From positions 1-12,797 of the forward strand of contig CALFLL010000053.1 in the NCBI GenBank assembly GCA_937880845.1: a stretch of 12,797 nt of DNA, written 5' to 3'. The notes under the pieces were generated by a model. It saw only the letters and a list, made by a program, of their open reading frames with translations, searched no databases and was not told the origin of the DNA. The stretch is from an uncultured Drancourtella sp. (GTDB taxonomy: Bacteria > Bacillota > Clostridia > Lachnospirales > Lachnospiraceae). A program made the translations under genes and the position numbers. How positions within the stretch are numbered: position 1 is the stretch's first letter; each line of letters opens with the position of its first letter. Positions 11,218 through 12,797 of the stretch are shown in pieces.

Positions 11218-12797
11218 TTAATCGTTCTTATTTCTTTTGCGTTTTTTACCGAATAGAACAGCTAATGCACCAGTTGAGCCAGCAAACATCGAAGCGAACA
11301 ATCCTACGTTTGTCATATCACCTGTTTTTACAGGATTCTTTTGTCCACTAGGCTTTGTTGGAGTAGTTGGCTTCTGTGGCTGTTGTGGGCTTACAGGTTT
11401 ATTTGTTGCTTTTTCTTTTACGGTAACTGTAATTGTTTTTTCAGTAATTGCACCATTCTTATCTACTACACGGAATGTTACATGATAAGTGCCAGCCTTA
11501 GAAGTATCTACATCATTTGCAACAATATTATCTTTTGTCAAAGTGATAGTTCCGTCCTCTTTATCTGTTGCTGTCACATTTGCCAATGGGTTGAACGTAT
11601 CGCCTATATTTAATGTAACATCATTAGCTGAAATGATTGGTGCAGAATTAAGGTCGCCTGTGTTTTGTTTCACAATTACAGTAATTGTCTTTTCAATAGA
11701 AGCACCGTTCTTATCTGTTACCTTATAAGTTACATGGTAAGTACCAGCCTTTGAGGTATCTACATCATTTGAAATGATATTATCTTTTGTTAAAGTAATC
11801 GTTCCGTCCTCTTTATCCGTTGCAATTACATCTTTTAATGGGTTAAATGTATCACCTACATTTAACGTAACATCTTTTGCTGAAATGGTTGGAGGAGTAT
11901 TCGGAATATCAGTTGAACCTTCTACGGTAACAGTAATAACTTTTCTACTAGATTTTCCTTCACTATCCGTTACTTTATAAGTCACATGATAAATACCAGC
12001 CTTAGAAGTGTCTACATCATTTTGAATTATATTTTCTTGTGTTAAAGTAATTGGACCGTCTTCAAAATCACTAGCAGTTACATTTTTCAATGGGTCAAAT
12101 GTATCCCCCACTTTTAATGTAACATCTTCTGCAAAAATATCTGGTAAAGATGATGTTCCAAGTATATGTACTGTAATCTCTAATGTTTTTTTACCCCCTT
12201 TATATGTACCACAATCATATTGATAAATGAAGTCTTTGTTTACATCATCAATATAAGCAATTCCTGTATCTTTATCTAATTTTCCATTCTGCAAAATAGT
12301 AACTTTTGAAATATCTATTCCTTTACATATATCTTTAAAATAGAAGTGATTTTTTTCTGTTGTAATCCAAAGGTGAGTATTTCCAACATTTACAGTTTCA
12401 AGATTTGGATTGTTACCAATGTTATACCATGTATAGTTCGAATTTGCAGTTAAAGACTTTAAATTAGTATTTTTGCTAACATCAAATCCCCACATATTTA
12501 AACTTCTTATTTCAAGATTTTTCAAATTGGTATTTTTGCTTAAATCTAATTCTTTAAGAGGTGCATCAAGTGATAAATTTTCTAAATTAGTGAATAATTC
12601 TATCCCCTGTATAGATGTAAATTCTTTATTAGACCCCTCTTGTATTGTCATACTAGTAACATTGTTAATTTCATCGGGCGATAAGCTGTTATCATTATTT
12701 TTATCGAAATTAGTCTGTACATATAATCTAAATGCAGGATTGGGAAAATGTGCTTCATCAATAGCAATGCTTCCAGCTTTTACTTCTGTATTTTTGC
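11218..12797 (-). CDS. Wall-anchored surface protein with LRR and three Ig-like repeats (N-terminus outside window)
   Basis: The frame is open through the right edge, so 525 C-terminal residues are visible and the N-terminus with any signal peptide is missing; the first ATG in view at 12651 is internal. In order: an EF-hand-like loop (DKNNDNSLSPDE, visible residues 31-42), leucine-rich segments with the SKNTNLK repeat (about 60-145), a linker domain, three Ig-like DUF5011-type repeats (about 218-292, 303-377 and 387-461), a proline/threonine/glutamine-rich stalk, then PVKTGD, a hydrophobic helix and the basic tail KKRKRNKND. That ending is a sortase sorting signal of LPXTG-like type with a changed first half. 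LRR plus Ig stacks are typical of adhesins (internalin-like layout). No ligand can be named. It is probably cargo of the element suggested by the junction upstream. Confidence 0.9.
   Translation of the reverse strand, partial: KNTEVKAGSIAIDEAHFPNPAFRLYVQTNFDKNNDNSLSPDEINNVTSMTIQEGSNKEFTSIQGIELFTNLENLSLDAPLKELDLSKNTNLKNLEIRSLNMWGFDVSKNTNLKSLTANSNYTWYNIGNNPNLETVNVGNTHLWITTEKNHFYFKDICKGIDISKVTILQNGKLDKDTGIAYIDDVNKDFIYQYDCGTYKGGKKTLEITVHILGTSSLPDIFAEDVTLKVGDTFDPLKNVTASDFEDGPITLTQENIIQNDVDTSKAGIYHVTYKVTDSEGKSSRKVITVTVEGSTDIPNTPPTISAKDVTLNVGDTFNPLKDVIATDKEDGTITLTKDNIISNDVDTSKAGTYHVTYKVTDKNGASIEKTITVIVKQNTGDLNSAPIISANDVTLNIGDTFNPLANVTATDKEDGTITLTKDNIVANDVDTSKAGTYHVTFRVVDKNGAITEKTITVTVKEKATNKPVSPQQPQKPTTPTKPSGQKNPVKTGDMTNVGLFASMFAGSTGALAVLFGKKRKRNKND
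11413..12144 (-). repeat. Three tandem Ig-like repeats inside the surface protein
   Basis: Units at 11920-12144, 11665-11889 and 11413-11637 each encode about 75 residues with the shared core DVTLxxGDTFxPL, EDGxITLTxxNI, NDVDTSKAGxYHVT and a closing TVxV strand; the period is 84-85 codons. The two units nearest the C-terminus are the most alike, with long stretches of near-identical DNA (for example around KAGTYHVT), which points to recent duplication and possible copy-number change by recombination. Confidence 0.88.

Noticed and set aside
11237..11980. Plus-strand frames opposite the surface protein
   Set aside because: They repeat with the period of the Ig repeats because they are the antisense of them; no ribosome binding sites.

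Overview
The window looks like chromosome from an anaerobic, low-to-mid GC Gram-positive bacterium, most likely a Clostridia member of the Lachnospiraceae type. The evidence is strong AGGAGG-type ribosome binding sites, near-consensus sigma-A promoters with 17-base spacers, a clostridial-style feoA-feoB-Cys-rich peptide cluster, a PflX-type radical SAM protein, a CmpB-family membrane protein, and a wall-anchored protein ending in a KTGD-type sorting signal. The family assignment is an inference from gene content, not a computed match.

Left part (1-3480). Two hairpins sit at the edge: one is probably the terminator of a gene outside the window, the other ends the first minus-strand unit. That unit is rpiB followed by a bacteriohemerythrin. 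A short divergent intergenic region holds one promoter facing each way. To the right runs a plus-strand unit of a Cof-type HAD phosphatase, a PflX-like radical SAM protein and a six-helix DUF308/HdeD-like membrane protein.

Iron block (3480-6520). A two-domain DtxR/MntR-family regulator with its own promoter converges on a minus-strand feoA-feoB-small Cys-rich peptide unit, and both sides share one bidirectional terminator. The 48-aa Cys-rich peptide gene (3959-4105) is easy to overlook. The feo side carries a strong promoter, two tandem copies of TTAGTT-N6-AACTT just downstream of the -10 box, a compact terminator-like hairpin between feoA and feoB, and a third copy of the box in front of feoB. 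Together these suggest iron- or manganese-responsive repression of iron uptake by the neighbouring regulator. The regulator's metal ligands appear to mix MntR-type and DtxR-type residues.

Middle (6520-10800). On the minus strand, reading right to left, are a HAD hydrolase, endonuclease III (nth), a CmpB-family membrane/coiled-coil protein and a DMT/EamA transporter. These look like ordinary core genes. A plus-strand YesL/DUF624-type membrane protein follows, with its own promoter.

Right end (10860-12797). An intact promoter and ribosome binding site drive a 32-codon remnant containing a 4Fe-4S motif. It stops abruptly where the sequence changes to AT-rich noncoding DNA with an 11-base tandem repeat (TTTACCACGA core), an imperfect hairpin and a terminator. 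Beyond these lies a long surface protein, cut by the window edge, with an EF-hand-like motif, leucine-rich segments, three tandem Ig-like repeats and a wall sorting signal. I read this as the likely left boundary of an integrated element that broke a ferredoxin/nitroreductase-type gene. The boundary is inferred: no integrase is in view.
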